Assembly (NCBI GenBank): GCA_035570235.1
Contig: DATMML010000019.1
Span: 1-40,451 of the forward strand
Direction: 5' to 3'
Origin: Vicinamibacteria bacterium
Lineage (GTDB): Bacteria > Acidobacteriota > Vicinamibacteria > Fen-336
Length of the DNA: 40,451 nucleotides
Shown here: piece after piece, positions 24,854 to 31,479 of the stretch
Position numbering within the stretch: position 1 is the first letter of the stretch
How the letters are laid out: each line of letters starts with the position of its first letter
Made by a program: the position numbers and the translations under genes
The notes under the pieces: model-generated
Database searches by the model: none
What the model was told of the DNA's origin: nothing
The model's input: the letters and a program-made list of their open reading frames with translations, nothing else

Positions 24854-25873
24854 ATGAGGAAGGAGCCGATGAGCCAGAGACGGGCCTGCATCACCGCCCT
24901 CGGACTCTACGTCCCCGAGCGGGTCATGACCAACGCGGACTTCGAGAAGATCGTGGACACCTCCGACGAATGGATCCGCTCCCGCACCGGGATCCAGGAG
25001 CGGCACGTGGTGGAGCCGGGCACCCCCACCAGCCACCTCGCCCTCCGCGCCGCCCGCGACGCTCTGGCCCGGCGGGGCGTTGAGCCGGGCGAGGTGGACC
25101 TCATCATCGTGGCCACCGTCACCCCCGACATGATCTTTCCCGCCACCGCCTGTCTGATCCAGGACAAGCTCAAGGCCACCCACGCCTGGGGCTTCGACGT
25201 CTCCGGAGCCTGCTCGGGCTTCCTCTACGCCCTCACCATGGGCGCCCAGTTCATCGAGACGGGGGCCCACAAGAAGGTCCTCGTCATCGGGGCGGATGTG
25301 ATGACCTCCATCCTGAACTACCAGGACCGGGCCACGTGCGTGCTCTTCGGGGACGGGGCGGGGGCGGTGCTCCTGGAGGCGGGCGAGGACGGGTCCGGAA
25401 TCCTCGACTTCCAGCACGAGGTCGACGGTTCCGGGGGCTGCTTCCTCTACATGCCCGCGGGGGGGAGCGCCCATCCCGCTTCGCACGAGACAGTGGACAA
25501 GAAGATGCACACCGTCCACCAGGAGGGCCAGCAGGTCTACAAGTACGCGGTGCGGAAGTTCCCCGAGGCCAGCCGGCGGGTGCTGGAGCGGAATGGCCTC
25601 ACCGTGGACCAGGTGGACCTCTTCGTGGCCCACCAGGCCAACGCCCGTATCATCGAAGCCGCCCGGGAGCGGCTGGGCCTGCCGGAGGCGAAAGTGGTGA
25701 GGAACATCCACAAGTACGGCAACACCACCGCCGCCACCATCCCCCTGGCCCTGGGCACCGCCCTCGACGAGCGGCGCCTGCACCAGGGCGACCTGGTCCT
25801 GCTGGCCGCGGTGGGGGCGGGCTTCACGGTGGGGTCGGTTCTGCTGCGCTGGTCGGGAGTGGACTGGCCCTAG
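24854..25873 (+). CDS. fabH: beta-ketoacyl-ACP synthase III (FabH)
   Basis: 339 residues. The thiolase-fold catalytic triad is complete: Cys120 in [13 protein letters not shown], His260 in [11 protein letters not shown] and Asn290 in [14 protein letters not shown]. The N-terminus [33 protein letters not shown] is typical. FabH condenses acetyl-CoA (or a branched starter) with malonyl-ACP to begin fatty-acid synthesis in the cytoplasm. I use the ATG at 24854; a second ATG at 24869 begins closer to the conserved part and has aaggag just upstream, though only 3 bases away. No other fab genes or plsX adjoin, so this is a stand-alone copy, possibly with the SDR gene 13 bases downstream. Confidence 0.96.
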   Translation: MRKEPMSQRRACITALGLYVPERVMTNADFEKIVDTSDEWIRSRTGIQERHVVEPGTPTSHLALRAARDALARRGVEPGEVDLIIVATVTPDMIFPATACLIQDKLKATHAWGFDVSGACSGFLYALTMGAQFIETGAHKKVLVIGADVMTSILNYQDRATCVLFGDGAGAVLLEAGEDGSGILDFQHEVDGSGGCFLYMPAGGSAHPASHETVDKKMHTVHQEGQQVYKYAVRKFPEASRRVLERNGLTVDQVDLFVAHQANARIIEAARERLGLPEAKVVRNIHKYGNTTAATIPLALGTALDERRLHQGDLVLLAAVGAGFTVGSVLLRWSGVDWP

Positions 25874-25886
25874 ACCTTCCCGCCGC

Positions 25887-26597
25887 ATGCCCACGATACT
25901 GATCACGGGAGCAAACCGCGGGCTGGGCTTGGAGTTCGTCCGCCAGTACGCGGCCGAGGGCTGGGAGGTGCACGCCTGCTGCCGGAGTCCGCAGGGGGCG
26001 GACGAGTTGCGCGCGCTTGCGGCGACGAGGGCTCGCTTCCGCGTGCATGCCCTGGACGTGGCCGACTTCCCCCAGATCGACGCGCTGGCCCACGACCTTG
26101 CCGGGACCGCCCTCGACGTCCTCCTTAACAACGCCGGGATCTTCGGGCCCCGGCTCCGGGCCGGGGGAGATCGGGGCCAGTTCTTCGGGGCCGTCGACTT
26201 TGAGGCCTGGGCCCAGGTGATGCGCGTGAACACCATGGCCCCCTTGAAGATGGCGGAGGCCTTCGTCGAGCACGTGTCGGCGAGCGAGCAGCAAAAGATC
26301 ATCACCCTTGGAAGCTCGATGGGCTCCATCGCGGAGACCAGCGGAGGCTTCTACGCCTACCGCTCCAGCAAGGCGGCCGTGAACATGGTCATGGCCTCCC
26401 TGGCCCGGGACCTCGCGGGCCGGGGCATCAAGGTGGCGGTCCTCTGTCCGGGGTGGGTGCGAACGGACATGGGCGGCCCCGATGCCCCCGTGAACAAGGA
26501 GGACAGCGTCCGGGGCTTGCGTCGCCTCATCGCCGGCCTGACCGCGCAGCGGTCGGGGACCTTCACCCACTACGACGGCAGCGCGGTCGCTTGGTAG
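25887..26597 (+). CDS. short-chain dehydrogenase/reductase (C-factor/sniffer-like)
   Basis: 236 residues. The cofactor motif TGANRGLGLEFVRQ (about 7-20), NNAG (LLNNAGIFGP), the catalytic Ser in ITLGSSMGSI and the YRSSK catalytic pair (FYAYRSSKAAVNMV) are all present, followed by PGWVRTDMGGPDAPV. The GANRGLG variant and the C-terminus resemble the C-factor/carbonyl-reductase-like branch. It would use NAD(P)H on a carbonyl or alcohol in the cytoplasm; substrate unknown. It follows fabH closely on the same strand and ends two bases before the convergent stress-protein gene, around the palindrome gtaggcctac. Confidence 0.92.
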   Translation: MPTILITGANRGLGLEFVRQYAAEGWEVHACCRSPQGADELRALAATRARFRVHALDVADFPQIDALAHDLAGTALDVLLNNAGIFGPRLRAGGDRGQFFGAVDFEAWAQVMRVNTMAPLKMAEAFVEHVSASEQQKIITLGSSMGSIAETSGGFYAYRSSKAAVNMVMASLARDLAGRGIKVAVLCPGWVRTDMGGPDAPVNKEDSVRGLRRLIAGLTAQRSGTFTHYDGSAVAW

Positions 26598-26599
26598 GC

Positions 26600-27064
26600 C
26601 TACTCTTCGACGAACTCGTGCTCGGACAGGCGCACGGTGAGGACGGGGCAGGGGGCCTTGCGCAGCACCCGCTCGGCGGTGGACCCGAAGAGGGCCTGGT
26701 CGAGGAGACCCTTGCCATGGGTGCCGAGCACGATCATGTCCACCGTCTCCTCGCGCGCGATGCGCAGGATCTCGGCGGAGGGCTTGCCCTGGATCACGCG
26801 CTCCCGGACCTCCGCCATCTTGGAGCGGACCTCGGCCGCCAGCTTGCCGAGCTCGATCTTGGCGTAGCCGGAGATCTCTTCGAAGACCTCGGCCATGGGC
26901 ACGGGAAAGAGGTCGCTCGCGTAGCCCACGGTCAGGTTCTCCACCACGTGAAGGAGGATGATCTCCGCTTTGTACTCGCGGGCGAAGGAGACGGCGTAGG
27001 TCAGGGCGTGGCGCGCGCTCTCCGAGAAGTCGGTGGGAACCAGGATCCGTTTGAGGTTGATCAT
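26600..27064 (-). CDS. universal stress protein, UspA family
   Basis: 154 residues. I start at the ATG at 27064 because MINLKRILVPTDFSESARHALTYAVSFARE is the standard N-terminus; the longer frame to 27268 only overlaps the citrate-synthase promoter and start. The ATP-binding motif is seen as VLGTHGKGLLDQALFGSTAERVLRKAPCPVLTV (G-2X-G-9X-G-S/T). UspA proteins are small cytoplasmic homodimers induced by growth arrest and stress. The divergent promoter region to the citrate synthase gene is only 133 bases. Confidence 0.95.
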   Translation of the reverse strand: MINLKRILVPTDFSESARHALTYAVSFAREYKAEIILLHVVENLTVGYASDLFPVPMAEVFEEISGYAKIELGKLAAEVRSKMAEVRERVIQGKPSAEILRIAREETVDMIVLGTHGKGLLDQALFGSTAERVLRKAPCPVLTVRLSEHEFVEE

Positions 27065-27089
27065 CCTTGGGGGGACTCCAACAAACGAG

Positions 27090-27118
27090 ATTCTAGACCT
27101 CCGGGTTCTGGCGGTCGA
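27090..27118 (-). promoter_or_regulatory. promoter-like element for the uspA-type gene
   Basis: On the minus strand TCGACC (27118-27113), 17 bases, TAGAAT (27095-27090), about 26 bases before the ATG. Confidence 0.45.
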
Positions 27119-27146
27119 GCCTTTTTTCCCCGCCTCCGCACCCACC

Positions 27147-27189
27147 TTGACCTGGCGCGCCCGGGGACGGAATAATCCCCCTAAAGGGG
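27147..27189 (+). promoter_or_regulatory. sigma-70-like promoter plus a hairpin over the ribosome site of the citrate-synthase gene
   Basis: TTGACC (27147-27152), 18 bases, AATAAT (27171-27176). A small inverted repeat CCCCT-AA-AGGGG (27178-27189) lies at the start point and would hide the aagggg ribosome site of the ATG at 27198 if transcribed. Confidence 0.5.
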
Positions 27190-27197
27190 CGCGGGGC

Positions 27198-28331
27198 ATG
27201 GCGGAGACGGAGAAACCGGCGGGCGGGCTCCGCAACGTGGTGGTGAGCGAGAGCCGCATCTCGTCCATCGACGGCGAGCGCGGGATCCTGGCCTACCGGG
27301 GCATCGACATCCACGCGCTCGCCGAGAGCTCCACCTTCGAAGAGGTGGTGTTTCTCCTCCACCGGGGCGTCCTCCCCCGCCCGGCCGAGCTCAAGGCCTT
27401 CACGGAGGCATTGGCCGCGGAGCGGGAGGTGCCTCCGCCCGTGGTCCGGGTCCTGCGCGACCTGCCCGCGGGAACCCATCCCATGACCGCCCTCCGCACC
27501 CTGGTCTCCGCCTTGGGCGCCCTCGACCCTGCGGCCGAGGACGACGGCGTGGCCGCGAGCGAAGCCAAGGCCCGGCGCCTCACCGCCCAGATGAGCACCC
27601 TGGTGGCCCTCATCGACCGCGTCCGCCGGGGCTCGGACCCCGTGGCCCCCGACCCCGCCCTCCCCCACGCCAGCAACTTCCTTTACATGCTCACCGGCCA
27701 GCGGCCCACCGCGACCGCGGCCCGCGCCCTGGACGTGGCCCTCGTCCTGCATGCCGACCACGAGTTCAACGCCTCCACGTTTGCCGCCCGGGTGGCGGCC
27801 TCGACCCTGGCCGACATGCATGGCGCCATCACCGCCGCCCTCGCCACCCTCAAGGGCCCGCTCCACGGGGGAGCCAACGAAGCGGTCATGCACATGCTGG
27901 AGACGGTGGGGACCCCCGATCGGGCGGAGGCCTTCCTGGCCGAGGCCTTCGCGGCCAAGCGGAAGATCATGGGGTTCGGCCACGCGGTCTACCGCACCGA
28001 GGACCCGCGGGCCACCCACCTCCGTCCCCTCGCCCGCGCCCTGGGCGAGGAGGCGGGGGACGGCCGCTGGTACGCCCTCTCCGAGAGGATCGAAGCGATC
28101 GTGCGCGCCCGCAAGGGGCTCAACACCAACGTGGACTTCTACTCCGCCTCCGCCTACCGCTCCCTCGGCATCCCCACCGACCTCTTCACCCCCGTCTTCG
28201 CGGTCTCGCGCATCTCGGGCTGGACCGCCCACGTGCTCGAGCAGCTCTCCAACAACAAGCTGATCCGCCCGGAGAGCGCCTACACCGGCCCCCGCAACGT
28301 CCCCTACCTCCCCCTCGACCAGCGGGGGTAG
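27198..28331 (+). CDS. citrate synthase family enzyme (citrate or 2-methylcitrate synthase)
   Basis: 377 residues, the size of short type II bacterial enzymes. N-terminal landmarks are VVVSESRISSIDGERGILAYRGIDIHALAESSTFEEV. Active-site landmarks are VALVLHADHEFNASTF, GPLHGGANEAVMHML, IMGFGHAVYRTEDPRA and the catalytic Asp in GLNTNVDFYSASAYRSLGIP. It joins acetyl-CoA (or propionyl-CoA) to oxaloacetate in the cytoplasm. No prpB/prpD or other cycle gene adjoins, so citrate and 2-methylcitrate synthase cannot be told apart by context. It ends 75 bases before the microcompartment operon, which has its own promoter. Confidence 0.93.
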   Translation: MAETEKPAGGLRNVVVSESRISSIDGERGILAYRGIDIHALAESSTFEEVVFLLHRGVLPRPAELKAFTEALAAEREVPPPVVRVLRDLPAGTHPMTALRTLVSALGALDPAAEDDGVAASEAKARRLTAQMSTLVALIDRVRRGSDPVAPDPALPHASNFLYMLTGQRPTATAARALDVALVLHADHEFNASTFAARVAASTLADMHGAITAALATLKGPLHGGANEAVMHMLETVGTPDRAEAFLAEAFAAKRKIMGFGHAVYRTEDPRATHLRPLARALGEEAGDGRWYALSERIEAIVRARKGLNTNVDFYSASAYRSLGIPTDLFTPVFAVSRISGWTAHVLEQLSNNKLIRPESAYTGPRNVPYLPLDQRG

Positions 28332-28347
28332 GCGGGAGGGGCCCGCG

Positions 28348-28376
28348 TTGACGCCCTCCGCGGGACGACCTATTCT
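28348..28376 (+). promoter_or_regulatory. sigma-70-like promoter of the microcompartment operon
   Basis: TTGACG (28348-28353), 17 bases, TATTCT (28371-28376); the expected start point is about 28383, 24 bases before the first ATG. An inverted repeat CCCGCG (28342-28347) / CGCGGG (28359-28364) brackets the -35 box and could be an operator or the end of the citrate-synthase transcript. Confidence 0.65.
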
Positions 28377-28406
28377 TGATCTTCTGCGCTCTCATCCGGT
28401 CTGGGC

Positions 28407-28997
28407 ATGAAACGCGAACCAATGGTCTTTGCGGTGGGGGGAATGCTCTTCGGCTTCGTTCTGGGCTACATGGTGGCGAACCTGGGGAGCAGCCCTGGCG
28501 ACCCCCGGCCGGTCGCTCCTTCCATGGCCGGAGCGGCGGACCGCTCCCGCCCCCCCGCGAGCCCCCCCGCTCTCGATCCCAACGAGCTCAAGGCCCTGGA
28601 GTCCCTGGCCGCGCGCGAGAAGGGCAACTCCCAGGTGCGGGTGGAGCTCGGCAACCTGCTCATGGACCACTCCCGCTTCGATGAAGCCGCGCGCTACTAC
28701 CGGGAGGCCCTGGCCCTGAACCCGGACCAGCCGGACGTCCGCGTGGACCTGGGGGCTTGCCTCGTCAACGGGGGCAAGCCAGCCGAGGGGCTCATGGAGT
28801 TCGAGAAGGCCCTCCAGAAGGACCCCGGCCACAAGAAAGCCCTCTTCAACAAGGGCATCGCCCTCATGGAGACGGGCCGGCCCCAGGAGGCGGTGGCCGT
28901 CTGGGAGAGCCTCTTGAAGCGCTTCCCCGACGACCCCCAGCTCCAGGGTCTGCGCAAGCAGATCGACCAGGTCCGGGCCGCCCGGAGGTCCTCTTGA
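28407..28997 (+). CDS. membrane-anchored TPR protein
   Basis: 196 residues. An N-terminal membrane helix (MVFAVGGMLFGFVLGYMVANLG, about 6-27) lacks an obvious cleavage site, so it probably anchors the protein. A Pro/Ala-rich linker follows (about 28-55), then three or four tetratricopeptide repeats (NSQVRVELGNLLMDHSRFDEAARYYREALALNPDQPDVRVDLGACL...). The TPR face would recruit another protein; partner unknown. It is first behind the promoter at 28348-28376. Its TGA overlaps the TTG start of the next gene (TTGA), coupling it to the zinc-ribbon gene and through that to the aldolase and shell genes. Confidence 0.85.
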   Translation: MKREPMVFAVGGMLFGFVLGYMVANLGSSPGDPRPVAPSMAGAADRSRPPASPPALDPNELKALESLAAREKGNSQVRVELGNLLMDHSRFDEAARYYREALALNPDQPDVRVDLGACLVNGGKPAEGLMEFEKALQKDPGHKKALFNKGIALMETGRPQEAVAVWESLLKRFPDDPQLQGLRKQIDQVRAARRSS

Positions 28998-29269
28998 TCC
29001 GACTCTTGGCCATTCTGTTCCGCTTCCTGATGGCCCTTCTCTTGGTGCGGCTGGGCATGCGGGCGCTCTCCTCCTGGCTCGGTCCCCGGGGGGCCGCTCC
29101 CGGGCCCGGGAAACCCCCGCCCCCCGAGGATCTGGTGCGGGACCGGATCTGCAACACCTTCCTGCCCCGGAGCCGCGCGCTGCGGGCGGTGGTGGGCGGG
29201 CACGAGGAGTATTTCTGCTCGGCCGCCTGCCGCGACCGGGCCCTCCTCGCCGTCTCCCAAGCCTCGTGA
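28994..29269 (+). CDS. small membrane protein with zinc-ribbon-like motif (PP0621-like)
   Basis: 91 residues from TTG 28994, whose start overlaps the preceding stop (TTGA). A membrane helix (IRLLAILFRFLMALLLVRLGMRAL) and a Pro/Gly linker precede VRDRICNTFLPRSRALRAVVGGHEEYFCSAACRDRALL. The single Cys of RICNTFLP, then FCSAAC, with an intervening His, matches the zinc-ribbon/TRASH-like layout of the PP0621 group of small bacterial proteins, whose function is unknown. One Cys of the usual first CxxC pair is replaced (DRIC), so metal binding is uncertain. Its TGA overlaps the GTG of the aldolase (GTGA). Confidence 0.75.
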   Translation: MIRLLAILFRFLMALLLVRLGMRALSSWLGPRGAAPGPGKPPPPEDLVRDRICNTFLPRSRALRAVVGGHEEYFCSAACRDRALLAVSQAS

Positions 29270-30033
29270 GCGAGGGGGCGCGCATCCGGGCCGAGATCGT
29301 GGAGGTGGGGCGCCGGCTCTATGCGCGGGGGCTGATCTCGGGCAACGAGGGGAACATCTCCGTCCGCGAGGGGGACCATCTCTTCATCACCCCCGCCGGC
29401 GCCTGCAAGGGCTTCCTCACCCCCGAGGCCATCGTGCGGACCGACCTCGAGGGGCGGGCCGAGGGCAGAGGCCGCGCCTCCACCGAGGTCCTGATGCACA
29501 CCGCCATCTACCGGCGCCGGGCCGACGCGGGAGCGGTGGTCCACGCCCACCCCCCGACCGCCACCGGCTTTGCGGTGGCGGGGATCCCCCTGGACCGCCC
29601 CCTGATCGCGGAGGCGGTCGTGACCCTGGGTCCGGTGCGGGTGATCCCCTACGCCACCCCCTCCACCCCGGAGCTGGCCGACAACGTGGGCCGGGCGGCC
29701 TGCGAGGGCCACGGCTTGCTCCTCGCCAACCACGGGGCGCTCACGGTGGGGGAGCACGTGTTCCGGGCCTGGGAGCGGATGGAGACCCTGGAGCAGCTGG
29801 CGCGGGTGGCCCTGGTGGCGCGCACCCTAGGCCAAGACAACCTGCTCCCCCCCGCCGACGTGGAGCGGCTGCGGGACCTTCGGGTGGCGGCCGGCTACCC
29901 GCCGCCCTCCTGCGTGGACTGCCCGTCCTGCGGCCACCCCGTGCCGGTGGGCACCGGCGAGAGCGTGGTCCTGTCGCGGGAGGCCCTGGTGCGGCTGGTG
30001 GCGGAGGCGGTGGAACGGTTCGCGGGCGCTTGA
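29266..30033 (+). CDS. class II aldolase with Cys-rich linker and C-terminal helix, likely microcompartment cargo
   Basis: 255 residues from GTG, overlapping the previous stop (GTGA). The fuculose/rhamnulose-phosphate aldolase fold is shown by SGNEGNISVREGDHLFITPAGACKGFL, the catalytic Glu74 (STEVLMHTAIYRRR) and the zinc ligands His93 and His95 (VVHAHPPTA) and His156 (LLANHGALTVG). Such enzymes split a sugar phosphate into dihydroxyacetone phosphate and an aldehyde, the aldehyde being what some microcompartments contain. After the normal core (about 210) comes PSCVDCPSCGHPVPV (Cys216, 219, 222 and His224, a possible metal knuckle). It ends with an amphipathic helix SREALVRLVAEAVERF (238-253) of the type used as encapsulation peptides. 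The substrate is unproven. Confidence 0.9.
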   Translation: MSEGARIRAEIVEVGRRLYARGLISGNEGNISVREGDHLFITPAGACKGFLTPEAIVRTDLEGRAEGRGRASTEVLMHTAIYRRRADAGAVVHAHPPTATGFAVAGIPLDRPLIAEAVVTLGPVRVIPYATPSTPELADNVGRAACEGHGLLLANHGALTVGEHVFRAWERMETLEQLARVALVARTLGQDNLLPPADVERLRDLRVAAGYPPPSCVDCPSCGHPVPVGTGESVVLSREALVRLVAEAVERFAGA

Positions 30034-30082
30034 CTTTTGAGGTGGGGCGCGGGAAAGCTTAGGCCGTCCGAGGGGAGGCAGC

Positions 30083-30367
30083 ATGGGTGAAGCGCTGGGG
30101 ATGATCGAGACGCGGGGCTTGGTGGCCATGATCGAGGCCGCCGACGCCATGGTGAAAGCGGCCAAGGTCACCCTCGTGGGCTACGAGAAGATCGGATCGG
30201 GATACGTCACCGCCCTCGTCCGCGGGGACGTGGCCGCGGTGAAGGCCGCCACCGACGCGGGGGCGGCGGCCGCCCGGCGGGTGGGCGAGCTCGTCTCCGT
30301 GCACGTGATCCCCCGGCCCCACACCAACCTGGAAGACGTCCTCCCCATCGGCAAGGCCGCCAAGTAA
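30083..30367 (+). CDS. BMC-H hexameric microcompartment shell protein
   Basis: 94 residues, the standard single-domain size; ATG preceded by ggggaggcagc. The BMC fold is unmistakable: [79 protein letters not shown]. The edge Lys and the GSG pore loop (EKIGSGYV) are in place. Hexamers tile the facets of polyhedral protein organelles and pass small substrates through the central pore. This is the only BMC-H gene in the window and no BMC-T is present, so if the locus is complete the shell would be made from one facet tile type. Confidence 0.97.
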   Translation: MGEALGMIETRGLVAMIEAADAMVKAAKVTLVGYEKIGSGYVTALVRGDVAAVKAATDAGAAAARRVGELVSVHVIPRPHTNLEDVLPIGKAAK

Positions 30368-30382
30368 GCCCGGAGGCCCGGC

Positions 30383-30652
30383 ATGATTCTGGCCCGGGTC
30401 GTCGGCACCGTCGTCGCCACGAGGAAGGACGAGCGCCTCTTGGGGGCGAAGCTTCTGGTGGTGCGTGCCCAAGACCCGCACGGCAAGGACGAAGCATCGT
30501 ACCTGGTGGCGGTGGACACCGTGGACGCGGGCTTTAGGGACCGGGTCCTGATCGTGACTGGCTCCTCCGCCCGCATGGCCTCCGGCCTCAAGGACTGCCC
30601 CGTGGACGCCGCCATCGTGGGGGTGGTGGACGCGGTCGAGGTCAAGGAGTAG
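30383..30652 (+). CDS. BMC-P pentameric vertex protein (EutN/CcmL family), copy 1
   Basis: 89 residues; ggaggcccggc precedes the ATG. The EutN/CcmL beta-barrel reads MILARVVGTVVATRKDERLLGAKLLVVRAQDPHGKDEASYLVAVDTVDAGFRDRVLIVTGSSARMA and ends in DAAIVGVVDAVEV. Pentamers of this family close the twelve vertices of the shell. It begins 15 bases after the hexamer gene. Confidence 0.96.
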   Translation: MILARVVGTVVATRKDERLLGAKLLVVRAQDPHGKDEASYLVAVDTVDAGFRDRVLIVTGSSARMASGLKDCPVDAAIVGVVDAVEVKE

Positions 30653-30659
30653 CGCGCGC

Positions 30660-30926
30660 ATGTTCCTGGCCCGGGTTGTGGGCACGGTGGTGGCCAGCCG
30701 CAAAGACGAGGGCCTCCTCGGCACCAAACTGCTCGTGATCCAGCCCCTGCGCCCCGACCGCGCGGTCGCGGGCCCGCCCCTGGTGGCGGTGGACTCCGTG
30801 GGGGCGGGGGTCAGCGAGGAGGTCTTCTACGTGCGCGGCCGCGAGGCCTCCTTCCCCTTCCTGCCCGCGGAGGTCCCCACCGACGCCGCCATCATCGGCA
30901 TCGTGGACCATTGGAACGTGGGCTGA
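30660..30926 (+). CDS. BMC-P pentameric vertex protein, copy 2
   Basis: 88 residues; the ribosome site (caaggag) overlaps the stop of copy 1. It opens FLARVVGTVVASRKDEGLLGTKLLVIQPLRPDRAVAGPPLVAVDSVGAGVSEEVFYVRGREASFPF and ends AAIIGIVDHWNVG. Loops after strand 3 and the segment FPFLPAEVP differ from copies 1 and 3, so it is a distinct paralogue, not a recent duplicate. A specialised vertex, or a mixed pentamer, is possible. Confidence 0.95.
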   Translation: MFLARVVGTVVASRKDEGLLGTKLLVIQPLRPDRAVAGPPLVAVDSVGAGVSEEVFYVRGREASFPFLPAEVPTDAAIIGIVDHWNVG

Positions 30927-30927
30927 C

Positions 30928-31200
30928 ATGCTCATCGCCCGGGTGTTGGGGAACGTGGTCTCGACCCAGAAGAACGGCAAGCTCGAGGGCTCCAAGCTGC
31001 TGCTCGTGCAGCCGCTCGACCTCGAAGGCCAGCCCCGCGGGACCCCCGTGCTGGCCATCGATGGGGTGGACGCCGGCCCCGGGGATCGTGTTCTCCTCGT
31101 GCAGGAGGGCCGGGCGGCGCAGCTCGTGCTCGGCCAGGGCACCGCCCCGGTGGACGCGGCCGTGGTCGGGGTCGTGGACACGGTGGAGCACCTGGACTAG
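30928..31200 (+). CDS. BMC-P pentameric vertex protein, copy 3
   Basis: 90 residues, starting 1 base after the stop of copy 2. It reads MLIARVLGNVVSTQKNGKLEGSKLLLVQPLDLEGQPRGTPVLAIDGVDAGPGDRVLLVQEGRAAQLVLG and ends in DAAVVGVVDTVEHLD. Sequence divergence from copies 1 and 2 is spread along the chain. Three different BMC-P genes beside a class II aldolase recall the planctomycete/verrucomicrobial-type and Haliangium microcompartment loci. Confidence 0.95.
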   Translation: MLIARVLGNVVSTQKNGKLEGSKLLLVQPLDLEGQPRGTPVLAIDGVDAGPGDRVLLVQEGRAAQLVLGQGTAPVDAAVVGVVDTVEHLD

Positions 31201-31203
31201 GCC

Positions 31204-31479
31204 ATGGACGACGAACGCATCCGACAACTCGCGGAGGAGGTGCTCCTCGACGTCCGGGGCGCGGTGCCCGGGCCGGGAGATGCCCCCAGCCTGGAGGCCC
31301 GGGTGGCGGCCTTGGAGGCGGCGGTGCGCGAGGGGGGAGCCGGCCGCGCGGCCGTGGTCGTGGCCCTGGTTCACCCCAGCCACTCCCTCCTCGGCGTCTC
31401 CGCCGGTGGGGACCGGTGCGTGATGGAGCCGGACAAACCCTGCGTGCAGAGCGGCATGTGCCGGACCCTCGGCCACTAG
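31204..31479 (+). CDS. small microcompartment-associated protein with helical N-terminus and Cys-rich tail
   Basis: 91 residues; ATG three bases after the previous stop. It starts with an amphipathic helix, DDERIRQLAEEVLLDVRG, resembling N-terminal encapsulation peptides, followed by a Gly/Pro linker (AVPGPGDAP) and a second helix, LEARVAALEAAVRE. After a hydrophobic strand AAVVVALVHPSHSLLGVSAGG comes the tail RCVMEPDKPCVQSGMCRTLGH, with three Cys and a terminal His that could bind a metal or cluster. I do not recognise a family. Position directly behind the shell genes and the N-terminal helix suggest a cargo or assembly factor; this is inference. Its end overlaps the dinB start. Confidence 0.75.
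   Translation: MDDERIRQLAEEVLLDVRGAVPGPGDAPSLEARVAALEAAVREGGAGRAAVVVALVHPSHSLLGVSAGGDRCVMEPDKPCVQSGMCRTLGH

Noticed and set aside
24818-26329. 503-codon minus-strand frame
   Set aside because: It lies antisense to fabH and the dehydrogenase gene, both of which have complete catalytic motifs.
27198-28331. Citrate synthase as part of the microcompartment operon
   Set aside because: A clear promoter separates them and the enzyme shows no tail resembling an encapsulation peptide; read-through cannot be excluded.
30083-31200. Carboxysome or ethanolamine/propanediol microcompartment
   Set aside because: No RuBisCO, carbonic anhydrase, ammonia lyase or B12-dependent diol dehydratase genes are present; the only enzyme is a class II aldolase.
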